Positions 62,401 through 64,000 of a DNA stretch of 64,000 nt are shown piece by piece. The stretch covers positions 6,885,725-6,949,724 of the forward strand of contig OZ017769.1 in NCBI GenBank assembly GCA_963969345.1, written 5' to 3'. The notes beneath the pieces are model-generated. The model saw nothing but the letters and a program-made list of their open reading frames with translations. It did no database searches and was not told where the DNA came from. Position 1 is the stretch's first letter. Every line of letters starts with the position of its first letter. This DNA is from Turbatrix aceti. Lineage: Eukaryota > Nematoda > Chromadorea > Rhabditida > Panagrolaimidae. The position numbers were made by a program, and so were the translations under genes.

Positions 62401-62793
62401 ATGACGAACAACATCGAGCTGCACTCAATGATGCCCATGACTGGGGAATACTACTACGCCGAAGAACCCGTCCCGGAGACCATGCCGACTTCGCTCATGT
62501 ACTACTCCGCGGTGGCTGAGGACGGCACTCACCACCTCTACGACGCGGAAGGCTATGAGTTCTCTGTCGTCGATCAGGCCGGTGAGACGCACTACGCAGC
62601 GGCACCCGAGGTTCATGATGGCATCGTCGCGGCGTATCAGGTGCAGTACCTGCCCCAGTACGTCGATGATGGCTGTCGGGAGGAGCCCACGGGCAGCGGG
62701 TCGACCATGGATGGTCAGGATCAACAGGGATTCGTGGTTGCCCCTCAGCCACGGGAAGTGATGGTTGCCAAAGAACCCAGTTCCAAGTCGTCG
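62401..62793 (+). CDS. First exon of an unrecognised gene (partial)
   Basis: An open first exon of 131 codons ending at a good donor (TCG|GTATGT). The peptide is acidic and Tyr/Met/Gln-rich (MTGEYYYAEEPVPETMPTSL, VAAYQVQYLPQYVDDGCREE) with no known domain, and resembles an activation-type disordered region. No convincing further exon is visible up to 64000: the following 1.2 kb contains a foldback repeat and a MITE. The gene therefore continues beyond the window or past a long intron. The acidic style recalls the spacer of the zinc-finger protein just upstream, so a second zinc-finger factor is possible. Confidence 0.55.
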
Positions 62794-62806
62794 GTATGTT
62801 TTTTGC

Positions 62807-63190
62807 TAGATTTTTTTGTGAACAAATTGAACATTTTTGCGTTCGTGTTCGCTTGGGAACAAAATTTCTAAAAATTGCGTTTACAAACATTTTTAAATTT
62901 TTCGAACAGATGAATCGAACAAAATTGGCCATAAATTTTAAGAAATAAAGTCAAAAAAGCAGGTTTTTTTGATAATAGCATTTTTGACTTCATTATTTTT
63001 TTTGAAATTTTTTTTAGATTTTTTTTGATAAAAAGAATTACAAAAAAATCACTCATCTTTAGCTGTGAAAACGTTTAGGAAAACCGTTACAAAAAACAAA
63101 TCAGAATAAACAAAATATGACCCAAATGCCAAAAATAGAATTTTTAATATTTGTTCACAAACATTTTTATTTAAGAGGCAGTCCACGACA
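62807..63190. repeat. Foldback intronic repeat, copy 9
   Basis: In the putative intron after 62793. It has TTTTTGTGAACAAATTGAAC, CGTTCGTGTTCGCTTGGGAA, CGAACAGATGAATCGAACAA and AATTGGCC. The right half (TCAGAATAAACAAAATATGA, TTGTTCACAAACA) is decayed. Confidence 0.5.
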
Positions 63191-63729
63191 GGATTTAGGA
63201 ACAAGGGGAGGACGAGGACAAGGCTTTTTTACACTATCAAATGTTTTGAGCCAGAATTGTTCCCCACCCCTAGGAAGGTCTAAAACCGCGATACACAGAT
63301 TTTAAAAAAAATCGGAATCTGTAGTTTTGGCATCTGGAAGGTTTTGACACAAGTTGATGCCACGCGCGGTGTTCATGAGGAAAAGAGCTGAAAAATTTTT
63401 TACAGGGGTTTTTATAGACTGGGAACACAATGTCGTTATCAGATTTTTTTTATCGTTACTGTAAGTGCCACTTTTAGGCAAAATTTTTAGGTTTTTTGGC
63501 TACCATACTTTTGTTTTTTTGTTGGGGAAAATGTGATATAGCCTATCTTTTTCCCCGTGTTTTGACGCGTCGAATGAGGTAAAACTCAGAATTTTCTGAA
63601 TCGGGCTTCATTGCCATCCGCGGGCTTTTATGGTGCGCACTCGAGAAAACGCGCGCAAAAAACCGCTTTTTCTGTGCGAGTGACAAAAAAACTGCGTGCG
63701 CGCACGTAAAAGGAGTCATGTTCAAAAAA

Positions 63730-64000
63730 AGGCCCTGAAGCCAATTTTTGATTTTTATGCCTACGGTCACCTGAATAGGCTTTGGCATGTCCCAAATATC
63801 ACTTTAAGCTAGTTGAGCTTTTTATCGGATAATTTTGCACAAAGTTACAGTGTTTGAAAGTTTCATGTTTTTTCAATGCCTATGGCGGTGCCCAATATTG
63901 TCAGATAAAAACCCTGAAAATCTAGAATCAATCTTTGAGACATGCTTAAGTCGACCAAATTGACCGCGAGCATAAAAAACAAAAATTGGCTTCAGGGCCT
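63730..64000. mobile_element. 271-bp MITE with 40-bp terminal inverted repeats
   Basis: AGGCCCTGAAGCCAATTTTT at 63730-63749 is the exact reverse complement of the last 20 bases of the window. Extending inward, the two 40-bp ends differ at only four positions and both run through TTTTTATGC to CGGTCA. There is no open frame, so it is non-autonomous. The right end coincides with the window end, so whether a target duplication follows cannot be seen. Confidence 0.8.

Overview
The window is nuclear DNA from a nematode. The main evidence is a cuticle collagen with the nematode N-terminal domain, a near-complete EGL-30 (G-alpha-q) protein, an emerin of nematode size, very short GT-AG introns (often 45-60 nt) with T-rich CAG acceptors, and unpaired acceptor-like sites just upstream of many start codons, which fit spliced-leader trans-splicing. 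I cannot name the genus. No bacterial, viral, rRNA or convincing tRNA feature was found.

Layout. Bases 1-2151 have no supported gene. Then follow a Ly6-like GPI-anchored protein (+), the eIF4E-binding protein Mextli (-), pantothenate kinase (+), CTNNBL1 (+), a single-Tudor protein (+), ZW10 (-), a WBP11-like splicing factor (+), a coiled-coil protein (-), a TRAF (+), RPL21 (-), complex III subunit 9 (+), a small membrane protein (-), two tail-to-tail sideroflexins (+/-), NCBP1/CBP80 (-), PIG-B (+), eIF1 (-), CDC45 (+), a cuticle collagen (-), a possible L7Ae/RPP38-like protein (+), an MTSS/I-BAR protein (-), TFG-1 (+), an unrecognised protein (-) and egl-30 (-). Next comes 8.9 kb without a supported gene, rich in simple repeats. 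It is followed by emerin (-), a six-finger C2H2 protein (+) and, 116 bp after it, the first exon of a gene that runs off the window or into a long intron.

Genes in the core are packed, and neighbours mostly alternate strand, with stop-to-stop gaps of 30-190 bp. They are mainly housekeeping: mRNA capping, splicing and translation (NCBP1, WBP11, CTNNBL1, eIF1, Mextli, RPL21), replication and division (CDC45, ZW10), secretory pathway (TFG, ZW10, PIG-B) and mitochondria (sideroflexins, complex III subunit). They do not form one pathway. The exon models were built by hand by joining GT-AG (once GC-AG) junctions that keep frame. All close exactly except CDC45, where one junction is off by one base.

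The main unexplained structure is a family of about 300-370 bp foldback elements built on the motif GTTCGTTCGCGAACAAA. Nine copies lie inside introns of eight genes, with only one doubtful copy between genes. Two other inverted-repeat elements are present: a ~1 kb foldback in egl-30 intron 1 and a 271-bp MITE at the right edge.
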